Positions 1 through 6,517 of a DNA stretch of 18,613 nucleotides are shown one piece after another. The stretch comes from Nitrospina sp. (GTDB lineage Bacteria; Nitrospinota; Nitrospinia; Nitrospinales; Nitrospinaceae), in NCBI GenBank assembly GCA_004357435.1, contig SMVS01000014.1, forward strand, positions 1 to 18,613, in the 5' to 3' direction. A program made the translations under genes and the position numbers. Positions within the stretch are counted from its first letter, which is position 1. Each line of letters begins with the position of its first letter. The notes beneath the pieces were generated by a model. The model was not told where the DNA came from, made no database searches, and saw only the letters and a list, made by a program, of their open reading frames with translations.

Positions 1-1
1 G

Positions 2-1021
2 AACGCCGCCGGAGCCCAGGCGCAAGCCGGCCCTCTGGCCAACGCGGTTGAAGGGCCAACCGGTCAGCCTCATAGCCTGGCTCTGCAAAATTTGATTCAA
101 GCCGGACTCACTGAAGCGGATGCCCGCAAAGTAATCGATCAGGCTACGGCGGCATTGGCTGCCAAACAAACCAAAATTAAAGGAAGTCCTTTACTGGCAA
201 CGCTACCGCCAGTGGACGGACTCAAAGGGAACGCCACCGAAGCGCCGGGTGAAAAACTGCCCGTCAAATTGATCACGCCCAATGTTGCCCTGAACCAGAG
301 CAACGCAGAATCAAAACCCGATTCCAATTCTAATAATGCATCCAACGCGAACAGCGATCCATTTGCAAAACTGGCGTCATTATTACGCAACGATGGCAAC
401 GCGAACCCGGCGGCCTCAGCCGCCAGTCCGTTTAAAGCCGCGGTCAATACCTTTTTGAATTTGAACGGCGCCACGCCGCCGAACACTGCCAGTGCCGAGG
501 GTTTGGCAATACAGACCGGGACGGCGGTGGCCAGCGCCGGTAAATCGACCGAGGTGTTTAAACCGGTGCTGGCTCAAACCTATGGTCAACGGGGTTCCGT
601 AGAAAAAACTGTGGCCAGTCAGATCATTGAGCGGATCTCTTTTCGTGGGATGGGGTCGCAAAAAGAGATCCACATCAAACTCGACCCACCGTCTTTGGGA
701 TCGGTTCGAGTGACCGTTGCCACCACCGGCGATTCGGTGCGGACCACCATCGTTACCGAGAACCATTTTGTGAAACACGTTATTGAAAATAATTTGCCGC
801 AGTTGAAAGATTCTCTGGCCAGCCAGGGCATCAAAGTGGATCAATTTTCCGTTCTGGTTGGAGGCAATCCAGAACAGAACACGGCTCATCAACAGGAATC
901 CGCTGGCCCCAAGACCATCCTGGGACCAGATCATGAAGACCCTCGGGACACAGGTGAAGAACTGGTCCTCACCCAAGGTCACGTAATATTTAATGAGTCA
1001 ACAATTAATGTATTTGCTTAA
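2..1021 (+). CDS. fliK: Flagellar hook-length control protein FliK, 5'-truncated by the window
   Basis: The reading frame is open from base 2 to the TAA at 1019-1021, so the gene begins before the window. The TTG at 92 is only an internal codon. The N-terminal and middle part is rich in Ala, Asn, Ser and Pro and looks disordered, as in the FliK ruler region. The C-terminal part carries the conserved hook-length domain (Flg_hook family): the LDPPSLGSVRVTV stretch encoded at about 678-716, followed by a helix ending in LPQLKDSLASQGIKV. In the family, FliK is secreted by the flagellar export apparatus, measures the hook and switches export from hook to filament substrates. It lies directly upstream of flgD and flgE, the usual hook-operon order. 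The identification rests on the C-terminal motif plus context; the N-terminal part alone would not be recognisable. Confidence 0.9.
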   Translation, partial: NAAGAQAQAGPLANAVEGPTGQPHSLALQNLIQAGLTEADARKVIDQATAALAAKQTKIKGSPLLATLPPVDGLKGNATEAPGEKLPVKLITPNVALNQSNAESKPDSNSNNASNANSDPFAKLASLLRNDGNANPAASAASPFKAAVNTFLNLNGATPPNTASAEGLAIQTGTAVASAGKSTEVFKPVLAQTYGQRGSVEKTVASQIIERISFRGMGSQKEIHIKLDPPSLGSVRVTVATTGDSVRTTIVTENHFVKHVIENNLPQLKDSLASQGIKVDQFSVLVGGNPEQNTAHQQESAGPKTILGPDHEDPRDTGEELVLTQGHVIFNESTINVFA

Positions 1022-1033
1022 AAAAGAACCACC

Positions 1034-1039
1034 AGGAGA
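1034..1039 (+). promoter_or_regulatory. Ribosome binding site of flgD
   Basis: AGGAGA lies 8 bases before the ATG at 1048, a strong Shine-Dalgarno match that fixes the flgD start in the 26-base gap after fliK. Confidence 0.8.
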
Positions 1040-1047
1040 ACTCAATC

Positions 1048-1710
1048 ATGATTAGTGGAATAGCATCCGGTTTTGGGGGCACTTCAAGCTCCGCCATCAA
1101 CGAAAGCAGCAACACGCTGGGCAAGGAAGATTTTTTGACTTTGCTGATCGCCCAACTCAGCGCGCAGGATCCGCTGGATCCCCTGAGCGCCCAGGACTTT
1201 AGCGCGCAATTGGCCCAGTTCAGCACCTTAGAACAAATGACCAACATGAACGCGACGCTCAATGAGCTGATCGATATTGAAGTCGCCTCCAGTAACGCTT
1301 CCACCATTACGCTGATTGGCAAACTGGTGGATGTGGAAGGCAATGGCATCGATTACACCGCCGGCAATACCGTCAACCTCAATTACATACTTGGGAAAGA
1401 CGCGGATTCGGTAACGGTGCAAATATTCGATGCGACCGGCAAACTGGTCACCAATCTGGATGGCAAAACCAATGCCGGCAATCATCTGATTGCCTGGGAT
1501 GGACAGGACAGTTCCGGAGTGGCGCTGGCCAGTGGTTCCTACACCTTCAAAGTGCTGGCTTTGGATTTCAGCGGCGATGACCTTCCTGTGGAAACGTTCA
1601 CCACCGGAATCGTCACCGACGTTTTATTTGAAGAAGACGGCGCGTTTGCCCTCGTCAACGGTGAAAAAATTTCAGTCGGGGAAATCACCCGAGTGTCCTT
1701 AAAAATATAA
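1048..1710 (+). CDS. flgD: Flagellar basal-body rod modification/hook-capping protein FlgD
   Basis: This 220-residue protein has the classic FlgD N-terminal signature: LGKEDFLTLLIAQLSAQDPL followed by a Q-rich helix ending in QFSTLEQM (residues about 25-70). The C-terminal half, from about residue 85, is beta-rich. It contains the Ig-like stretch GNHLIAWDGQDSSGVALASG and a final strand segment typical of the Tudor-like part. FlgD sits as a scaffold at the tip of the growing hook, directs FlgE subunits into place and is discarded afterwards. The ATG at 1048 is supported by AGGAGA 8 bases upstream. It starts 26 bases after fliK and ends 25 bases before flgE, so the three genes are almost certainly co-transcribed. 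Length is within the family range of about 220-240 residues. Confidence 0.95.
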   Translation: MISGIASGFGGTSSSAINESSNTLGKEDFLTLLIAQLSAQDPLDPLSAQDFSAQLAQFSTLEQMTNMNATLNELIDIEVASSNASTITLIGKLVDVEGNGIDYTAGNTVNLNYILGKDADSVTVQIFDATGKLVTNLDGKTNAGNHLIAWDGQDSSGVALASGSYTFKVLALDFSGDDLPVETFTTGIVTDVLFEEDGAFALVNGEKISVGEITRVSLKI

Positions 1711-1720
1711 TTCCATGTAA

Positions 1721-1727
1721 AAAGGAG
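1721..1727 (+). promoter_or_regulatory. Ribosome binding site of flgE
   Basis: AAAGGAG lies 8 bases before the ATG at 1736 and supports that start. Confidence 0.8.
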
Positions 1728-1735
1728 CATCAACC

Positions 1736-2998
1736 ATGTCACTCATCGGAGCATTATTTTCAGGAGTCTCGGGATTAAGTTCCAACTCCCAGGCAATGAA
1801 CATTATCGGAGACAATATCTCCAACCTCAACACGGTCGGGTTCAAAGGTTCCAAAGCGGTATTTGGCGATTTGTTCACCACCATTCTGGCCAATGGCGCT
1901 GTGACCTCGCAGTTGGGCCGTGGCACCATGTTGCTGGGTTCTCTGCAATCTTTTTCCCAGGGGGCATTTGAGTCCACCACCAATGCGCTGGATTTGGGCA
2001 TTGACGGCAGTGGGTTTTTCATTGTGAACAACGGCGCCGGCAACTTTTATACTCGGGCAGGACAGTTCAGACAGAATGAAGATGGCCTGGTTGAGAGCAT
2101 CACCGGTGAAATTCTTCAGGGATTTGAATTCACCGCTGGCGTATTGGGAACAACATTGGGGGACATCGATCTGGCCGGTGTGCAGTCGGCTCCGGTGCCC
2201 ACCACTGAGTTCACCCTGGGAGCCAATCTGGACGCAGCCGCTCTGTCCGGCATCACCTTCAACTCTCCGGTATCAATTTTCAATTCCGTAGGGGATGAAA
2301 TAGTGATGAACATTCAGTTCACCAAGGTGGTTCCCCCCACCCTAGCCTCAACCACTGAATGGGACTACGTTGCGTCCAATCCAATCGGGAAAGGTGTGGT
2401 TGGCGCCGGGGGAATGGGGACCTTGGTGTTCGATACCAGCGGAGTGCTGATCGGCGTCAATGGAGGCGGTGTCACTGACGTAACCATCAACATCGATTAC
2501 TCAGCCGCGAGCCCGCCGGCCGCTTCGCAGGCCCTCATTTGGGATTTAGCGGATTTGACCGGTGTGGCCACTAATGGCAGGATGACGGGCTTCGCCGCCG
2601 CCTCCAACACCAACTCGGTGGTTCAGGATGGATTCGGCACTGGCGTGTTGACCGGACTGGCGGTGAACTTTGAAGGGATCATCAGCGGGTTGTTCAACAA
2701 CGGTCAATCCGAAGATCTGTTTCAAGTCGCGCTGGCGGACTTTCTTTCACCCACCGGTTTAATTCGAACCGGACAAAACCTGTTCGCTGAATCCGGATCT
2801 TCCGGCCAACCGGTCATTGGTTTGGCGCAGACCGGCGGCTTCGGTTCCGTGCTGGGCAGTACCTTGGAACTTTCCAATGTCGACCTGGCGCAGGAGTTTG
2901 TGACCTTGATCGTGACGCAACAGGCGTTTCAGGCCAGCGCCCGGATAATCACAACCACTGACGACATGCTTACGGAAACCGTGAACCTGACCCGTTAA
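1736..2998 (+). CDS. flgE: Flagellar hook protein FlgE
   Basis: This 420-residue protein starts with MSLIGALFSGVSGLSSNSQA and the rod/hook N-terminal motif NIIGDNISNLNTVGFK. It ends with the matching C-terminal basal-body domain (NVDLAQEFVTLIVTQQAFQA, then ITTTDDMLTETVNLTR). These two coiled-coil ends are shared by the axial proteins FlgB, FlgC, FlgE, FlgF, FlgG and FlgK. The length, the central domain of about 300 residues and the position right after flgD make FlgE far more likely than FlgF or FlgG. FlgE polymerises into the hook that joins the rod to the filament. The start is fixed by AAAGGAG at 1721-1727. The stop codon (2996-2998) abuts two tandem hairpins, so this may be the last gene of the transcript. 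Confidence 0.94.
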   Translation: MSLIGALFSGVSGLSSNSQAMNIIGDNISNLNTVGFKGSKAVFGDLFTTILANGAVTSQLGRGTMLLGSLQSFSQGAFESTTNALDLGIDGSGFFIVNNGAGNFYTRAGQFRQNEDGLVESITGEILQGFEFTAGVLGTTLGDIDLAGVQSAPVPTTEFTLGANLDAAALSGITFNSPVSIFNSVGDEIVMNIQFTKVVPPTLASTTEWDYVASNPIGKGVVGAGGMGTLVFDTSGVLIGVNGGGVTDVTINIDYSAASPPAASQALIWDLADLTGVATNGRMTGFAAASNTNSVVQDGFGTGVLTGLAVNFEGIISGLFNNGQSEDLFQVALADFLSPTGLIRTGQNLFAESGSSGQPVIGLAQTGGFGSVLGSTLELSNVDLAQEFVTLIVTQQAFQASARIITTTDDMLTETVNLTR

Positions 2999-3028
2999 CC
3001 AGCATGACGCTGGCCGGGCAAGGCCCGG
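2999..3028 (+). terminator. Tandem hairpins abutting the flgE stop; possible 3' end of the flagellar transcript
   Basis: CCAGC-ATGAC-GCTGG (2999-3013) is followed at once by CCGGGC-AAG-GCCCGG (3014-3028). Both are perfect stems beginning directly after the stop codon. No U-tract follows, so this is not a canonical intrinsic terminator. It could stabilise the 3' end, assist Rho-dependent ending, or simply be the hairpin part of the intergenic repeat described separately. Confidence 0.4.
3001..3018 (+). repeat. 18-bp direct repeat, copy 1
   Basis: AGCATGACGCTGGCCGGG matches the copy at 3119-3136 at 16 of 18 positions. The first 11 bases are also close to the reverse complement of the other copy's first 11 (10 of 11), because the motif itself is nearly palindromic. 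Confidence 0.65.
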
Positions 3029-3064
3029 AGCTAAAGGGGCCGGACTCGTATAAGCACTCAACCA
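3014..3064 (+). repeat. Dispersed GC-hairpin repeat, copy A
   Basis: CCGGGC-AAG-GCCCGG is followed by a purine stretch ending AAAGGGG, then GGACTCG and CACTCAACCA. The same order of elements is found at 16119 and 17885: a GC hairpin of about 15 nt, AAAGG, an ACTCG core and a CCAA-type end. Degenerate relatives lie at 3258 and 3364. Confidence 0.55.
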
Positions 3065-3095
3065 TTGCGGGGCATAAAACTGGAGCTTAGCGCCA

Positions 3096-3117
3096 GTTGC
3101 CTCCTCTGCTAAGAGGC
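3096..3117. repeat. 22-bp hairpin repeat, copy 1
   Basis: The 22 bases match 3343-3364 with one difference. The core CCTCT-GCTA-AGAGG is a 5-bp stem with a 4-base loop, and the only difference between copies (G or A) falls in the loop. An overlapping alternative stem CTTAGC (3086-3091) with GCTAAG (3108-3113) exists in this copy only. Confidence 0.65.
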
Positions 3118-3118
3118 T

Positions 3119-3136
3119 AGCGTGATGCTGGCCGGG
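3119..3136 (+). repeat. 18-bp direct repeat, copy 2
   Basis: AGCGTGATGCTGGCCGGG differs from the copy at 3001-3018 at two positions. Confidence 0.65.
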
Positions 3137-3166
3137 GTTGCACTTGCAAAGGAATAAGCCCCCTAG

Positions 3167-3184
3167 CCCCCTCGGAGAAGGGGG
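3167..3184. repeat. C-run/G-run hairpin
   Basis: CCCCCT (3167-3172) pairs with AGGGGG (3179-3184) across the loop CGGAGA. It is preceded by another CCCCCTAG block at about 3159. Such C-rich palindromes are common as intergenic repeats in several bacterial phyla. No U-tract follows on either strand. Confidence 0.5.
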
Positions 3185-3257
3185 GACACGCCTCATCCCA
3201 TTGAAGCTGTCGGGACTGATTCAAACTTTTCAGGTTATGCAAAGGTCCCATTTTACT

Positions 3258-3312
3258 CCGGGCGTTGCCTGGCGGGGAAGGCAGAGGGCTGAACCTGGGC
3301 ATCATGCTTGAT
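3258..3312 (+). repeat. Degenerate GC-hairpin repeat, copy D
   Basis: CCGGGC-GTT-GCCTGG is followed, 19 bases from its start, by GAAGGCA and then GAACCTGGGCATC and TGCTTGAT. It aligns with 3364-3417 with the same 19-base spacing. About 26 of 36 positions agree from GAAGGCA onward, allowing a one-base gap. Confidence 0.5.
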
Positions 3313-3342
3313 AATTATTGATTGCCTCGCAGAGTCTGACCT

Positions 3343-3364
3343 GTTGCCTCCTCTACTAAGAGGC
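3343..3364. repeat. 22-bp hairpin repeat, copy 2
   Basis: This is the second copy of the element at 3096-3117: core CCTCT-ACTA-AGAGG, one base different, in the loop. Confidence 0.65.
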
Positions 3365-3417
3365 CGGGCGGGGTGCCCCTGAGAAGGCAATGGTTAAACC
3401 TTGGTATCCTGCTCAAC
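3364..3417 (+). repeat. Degenerate GC-hairpin repeat, copy E
   Basis: CCGGGC, then GAAGGCA 19 bases from the start, then AAACCTTGGTATCCTGCTCAAC. It is parallel in layout to 3258-3312, and its CTCAAC end also resembles copies A and B. Confidence 0.5.
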
Positions 3418-3442
3418 ACTTACCGAGTGTTTTCAACGTTGG

Positions 3443-4288
3443 CTATTTGGATCCAACGGCACGTTGGGCGCAGCGGAAGCCCTGCCAGATGTTGAAGGTT
3501 CCTGGCCTTTCGTTGAAGCGGTAGGTGGTGCGCATGTAGTAGGCTTTGTAATACCAGTTGCCGCCGCGAAGTACGCGGGTGGTGCCAGTTTTGGGCCCCT
3601 GCGGATTGCGCGCAGGGGAATTCTGGTAATAAACATCCTCATACCAATCCGCCACCCACTCCCAGACGTTGCCCGCCATGTGATGCACCCCGTAGGGTGA
3701 ACGTCCGGTTGCCATGCTGTCCACCGGTGCCATGGCCTGAAATCCGACCTTCGAAAAGTGACGGCGAAAAGTCACGCGGTCATTACCGGGATAGGCCTCG
3801 CCCCAGGGAAAAGTACGTTGGTCCGTACCGCGAGCGGCCTTTTCCCACTCGGCTTCGGTGGGCAGGCGTTGGCCCTGCCAGCGGCAATAAGCGTCAGCGC
3901 CATACCAGGAAACCCGGTTGGCGGGATAACGTTCCAGGCCAGGCCGAGGCCGGTAACGGTCGCCCGATTTTTCGATGGTGACGGCCGGTCCCGTATCGAG
4001 GTACTGCCGACTTTGATTGGGATGGGCATTTAAAAATTCAGCATAATCGCGGGCCGTCACCTCGTAACGGTCAATCACGTAAGCGTCCAGAACCACTTCA
4101 TGGACCGGCTCTTCATCCGTGTCTCCCCATTCCCGGTCATTATCAATAACCGTTCCCATGATAAAAGGCCCGGCAGGTATGAGGACTCGATCCGGCGCAG
4201 TTGCTGGCGGCAAAGAACCGGCACAGGCGCTCAATCCCAGCCACAGGATGCAGGCGCCCCAATTTATGGTGGGCAGTCTTAAATTCAT
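3443..4288 (-). CDS. Lipoprotein with formylglycine-generating-enzyme-like (SUMF1/FGE-sulfatase) domain
   Basis: This 281-residue protein has a basic/hydrophobic N-terminus ending in the lipobox LSAC (Cys22), so it is probably anchored in the envelope. The rest is a complete FGE-sulfatase domain. It opens with VLIPAGPFIMGT (residues 35-46), then YEVTARDYAEFL, RLPTEAEWEKAAR (about 141-153), HHMAGNVWEWVADWY (202-216), RVLRGGNWYY (238-247) and the terminal GFRCA. In true formylglycine generators the RGGSF segment is followed by catalytic cysteines; here the residues after RGGNW are aromatic or basic and no Cys is found until the terminal GFRCA. It is therefore probably a structural or binding member of the fold rather than a sulfatase activator. 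The ATG at 4288 has no strong Shine-Dalgarno; it is chosen because it gives a proper signal peptide. The gene is convergent with flgE and sits downstream of the T4P unit on the same strand, 132 bp away. Confidence 0.85.
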   Translation of the reverse strand: MNLRLPTINWGACILWLGLSACAGSLPPATAPDRVLIPAGPFIMGTVIDNDREWGDTDEEPVHEVVLDAYVIDRYEVTARDYAEFLNAHPNQSRQYLDTGPAVTIEKSGDRYRPRPGLERYPANRVSWYGADAYCRWQGQRLPTEAEWEKAARGTDQRTFPWGEAYPGNDRVTFRRHFSKVGFQAMAPVDSMATGRSPYGVHHMAGNVWEWVADWYEDVYYQNSPARNPQGPKTGTTRVLRGGNWYYKAYYMRTTYRFNERPGTFNIWQGFRCAQRAVGSK

Positions 4289-4341
4289 TAGTTCATTGCA
4301 ATCGTGAAGTATCGCTGTTGAGTAAAATTCACAACAAAACT

Positions 4342-4370
4342 CTTAAAAGTGTTATGGATGCTCGATTCAA
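4342..4370 (-). promoter_or_regulatory. Possible sigma70-type promoter for the FGE-like lipoprotein gene
   Basis: On the minus strand TTGAAT (4365-4370) and TTTAAG (4342-4347) are separated by 17 bases. Each matches its consensus at 4 of 6 positions. It would give a leader of about 45 bases. Confidence 0.35.
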
Positions 4371-4389
4371 GAAATCTTGAACAAGATTT
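4366..4389. promoter_or_regulatory. Overlapping alternative palindromes
   Basis: TTCAAG-AAAT-CTTGAA (4366-4381) and AAATCTTG-AA-CAAGATTT (4372-4389) are both perfect stems sharing the middle arm, so only one can form at a time. On the plus strand the second stem runs into TTTTT. It lies between the CDGSH gene and the FGE-like gene, overlapping the candidate -35 box. It could be an operator or a weak end of the T4P transcript. Confidence 0.35.
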
Positions 4390-4420
4390 TTATGCTACCG
4401 ATAACAAAATGGGAAGAAGC

Positions 4421-4663
4421 TTATTTTATCGGAGCATCTTTTTCAATGTTTTCATGGGACCCGTCGCAGTAGGGTGATTTTTTGGTTTTATGGCAAGTAC
4501 AAAAATAATAGGTTTTCCTGGGGTCGAGTTCGATCAGCTTGGGGCCGTCGCCGCCCAAGGTGTGGTGAGTCGCGTCGCATAAAGGCCAGTGATTGGATTG
4601 CATGCAAGTGCACAGAGCAATCTGCCGCGCGTTTTCGATTTTTAGAGGCCCTTTTGAAGACAC
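4421..4663 (-). CDS. Small tandem CDGSH-type (NEET) iron-sulfur protein
   Basis: This 80-residue protein holds two CDGSH iron-sulfur motifs of the form C-x-C-x2-(S/T)-x3-P-x-C-D-(G/A)-(S/T)-H. The first is CTCMQSNHWPLCDATH (residues 18-33), with Ala replacing the usual Gly. The second is CTCHKTKKSPYCDGSH. Each supplies three Cys and one His, so two [2Fe-2S] clusters are expected in one chain, the arrangement of the mitochondrial CISD3/MiNT type and its bacterial relatives. Such proteins act in electron or cluster transfer or as redox sensors; the role here is unknown. The start is GTG (complement of 4661-4663), supported by GGGAAG in the 15-base gap after the histidine kinase gene. It is the last gene of the T4P unit, and linkage to a PilS-like kinase is not a standard arrangement known to me. 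Confidence 0.88.
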   Translation of the reverse strand: MSSKGPLKIENARQIALCTCMQSNHWPLCDATHHTLGGDGPKLIELDPRKTYYFCTCHKTKKSPYCDGSHENIEKDAPIK

Positions 4664-4678
4664 GAATTTTCTTCCCGA

Positions 4679-6451
4679 TTATTTTGAGCTTTTTGCTGAA
4701 AGGTTGGGGGCGACCGTTGCGTCTTTGACATTCCGGTTGCTCAGCAGTAATCTTTCCTGAGGTATGAACACTGCAAAACGTGTCCCGCGATCCACCTCGC
4801 TTGTCACTCCAATGTGTCCCGCGAACCTTTGAACGATTTGGGTGACGGTCGCCAAACCCAACCCGATGCCCTCATCGCGGGTTGTGAAAAACGGATCGAA
4901 GACTTTCTTCATTTCCTCTGGACTGATACCGCGCCCCTGATCTTCCACAATCAGTAGAACGCCTTTACGATCTGTTGCGAAATTGCGGTGTTTATATCCC
5001 TGCACGGCACGGAGTTCGATGGTCAAGGTGCCGGCAGTTCGCATGGCTTGAAGGCCATTGATGCACAGGTTCCATACCATTTGTTTGATCTGATCTTCTT
5101 CGCTTTGAATAACGATATGATCCGGCGGCGCAGACAAATTGATTTGGATGGAGGGATCATATTCCTTGCTGTTTTTAAGTAGAACAATCAAATCCTGCAA
5201 CAACTGGGTCAGATCAATCACCATATTTTTATTTTTACGGGGCTGGGAATAGCTCAGGAATCCGGTCACAATTGAATTCAACCGTTCCGTTTCCTTGATC
5301 ACGATTTCCATCAACTTTTTGGAACTCACATCCAGTTGCAGGTCTGCCTTCAAGACCTGAATGGAACCGCTCAGGGAGGCCAGTGGATTACGGATTTCAT
5401 GGGCCAGTCCGGCAGAGAACTTGCCGACGGCGGCCAGTTGTTCCGATTGCTTCATTTTATCTTCCAACTGCCGCATTTCGGTGAGATCTTCGAACACGCA
5501 AATGTAGCCATCCAGGGTGCCGGATTCATTCTGCTTTTCCTTTGGGGGACTTATCAGCTGACTGATTTTCATGCTCACCAATATATTTTCGCCGTCTTTC
5601 CTTTTGCATTCGTCGTTGATGTGAAGGGGTAATGGATCATCCGCATCCTGATCAAAAAATGTTTTCAAGGCCGGCATGGCAAGGATTGTGAAACAAAGTT
5701 TTCCCAGACAATCGTCAATACTGTAGCCGGTGATGGTTTCACACGCGGTATTGACGGAGGTGATACGGCCGCTCCGGTCGGTGGTCAACAACCCATTGCC
5801 CATGTTCTGGACTACATTGGTATGGAATTCCTGCAGATTCTGGAGATCGATACTTTTATTTCTCAGCTCATCTTTGATGAGGCGCAGACGATGATTGAGA
5901 ATACTGCTCAGGTAGGCAACGGCAAAATAAGAAGCCACATTCAGGGTGATGATGTAAAAACCATAGGCCCCCTGATAAGATACTTGGGTCTTGGGGAAAA
6001 AAATGATGGGTTGGATCACGTTAAAATATTCCAGGTCCACCAGCAATCCGTAGAGGATGCTGGCGCCGGAAGCCGTCAGGTAACAAGCGGCACGGGGGAG
6101 CATCACGCTGGCGGCGATGATCACGAACAGGAAAAGAAAGGATAGGGGGCTTTCAATGCCGCCGGTGGTGAAGATCAATCCGCCCACCACCAAAAGATCG
6201 CCAATCGTCTGAATCCAGGCCAGCAGTTGGAGGTTCATCCGGCCTCGAAAAAAAAGAGCGTAGCTGATGGAGAGCACGTAGGCCGCGATGATCACTCCGC
6301 TCAGATAATCAATTGGAATTTTGCTGTTGGATTGGCGCTCAAACGCGATCAGGAGGGAAACAAACCCGGTCAGGAAAACGATCCTGATGACCATGATCGT
6401 CTTGATCCGAAGGAGCAGTTCGTCGTCCGGTGTGGCAGGATGTTTAGTCAT
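4679..6451 (-). CDS. pilS: PilS-like membrane sensor histidine kinase
   Basis: This 590-residue protein has about six hydrophobic segments between residues 15 and 185. Next come a short coiled linker and a PAS domain (about 208-325, NVVQNMGNGLLTTDRSGRI). The HisKA motif has phospho-acceptor His351 in LAHEIRNPLASL. The HATPase_c domain carries an N box (NLCINGLQAM, 461-470), a G1 box (EDQGRGI, Asp504), an F-box (FDPFFTT) and a G2 box (GIGLGLA, 528-534). The six-helix sensor plus PAS architecture and the position right after pilC fit PilS, which in Pseudomonas-type systems controls pilA transcription with the sigma54 regulator PilR. No PilR or receiver protein with intact motifs is present in the window, so the partner is elsewhere or differs. 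The gap to pilC is 66 bp, the longest in the unit, so an internal promoter or processing site is possible, though none is clear. ATG at 6451; Shine-Dalgarno weak. Confidence 0.85.
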   Translation of the reverse strand: MTKHPATPDDELLLRIKTIMVIRIVFLTGFVSLLIAFERQSNSKIPIDYLSGVIIAAYVLSISYALFFRGRMNLQLLAWIQTIGDLLVVGGLIFTTGGIESPLSFLFLFVIIAASVMLPRAACYLTASGASILYGLLVDLEYFNVIQPIIFFPKTQVSYQGAYGFYIITLNVASYFAVAYLSSILNHRLRLIKDELRNKSIDLQNLQEFHTNVVQNMGNGLLTTDRSGRITSVNTACETITGYSIDDCLGKLCFTILAMPALKTFFDQDADDPLPLHINDECKRKDGENILVSMKISQLISPPKEKQNESGTLDGYICVFEDLTEMRQLEDKMKQSEQLAAVGKFSAGLAHEIRNPLASLSGSIQVLKADLQLDVSSKKLMEIVIKETERLNSIVTGFLSYSQPRKNKNMVIDLTQLLQDLIVLLKNSKEYDPSIQINLSAPPDHIVIQSEEDQIKQMVWNLCINGLQAMRTAGTLTIELRAVQGYKHRNFATDRKGVLLIVEDQGRGISPEEMKKVFDPFFTTRDEGIGLGLATVTQIVQRFAGHIGVTSEVDRGTRFAVFIPQERLLLSNRNVKDATVAPNLSAKSSK

Positions 6452-6517
6452 TCCATTTTCCGGCAGTCCCCTCTGGAACGCGGACAGGAACCCGGAACAC
6501 GAACCAGGTCAGGAGTA

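Larger units (their letters stand above)
2999..3442. other. Non-coding, repeat-rich intergenic region between flgE and the FGE-like gene
   Basis: No convincing gene is present in these 444 bp; the short reading frames here lack family features and cross the repeats. The region separates convergent genes and is a mosaic of short repeats. It holds three copies of a GC-hairpin repeat (3014, 3258, 3364), an 18-mer pair (3001 and 3119), a 22-mer hairpin pair (3096 and 3343), and a stem CCCCCT/AGGGGG at 3167-3184. Near the end, AACACT-TACCG-AGTGTT (3415-3431) forms a 6-bp stem followed by TT on the plus strand. No transposase remnants were seen. Confidence 0.8.

Noticed and set aside
92..1021. TTG at 92 as the start of fliK
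   Set aside because: The frame continues open to base 2 without a stop, and the TTG has no ribosome site. It is an internal Leu codon of a gene cut by the window edge.
2999..3442. CRISPR array or insertion sequence in the repeat-rich gap
   Set aside because: Repeats are few, of several kinds and unevenly spaced, without uniform spacers. No transposase frame or terminal repeats with target duplication were seen.
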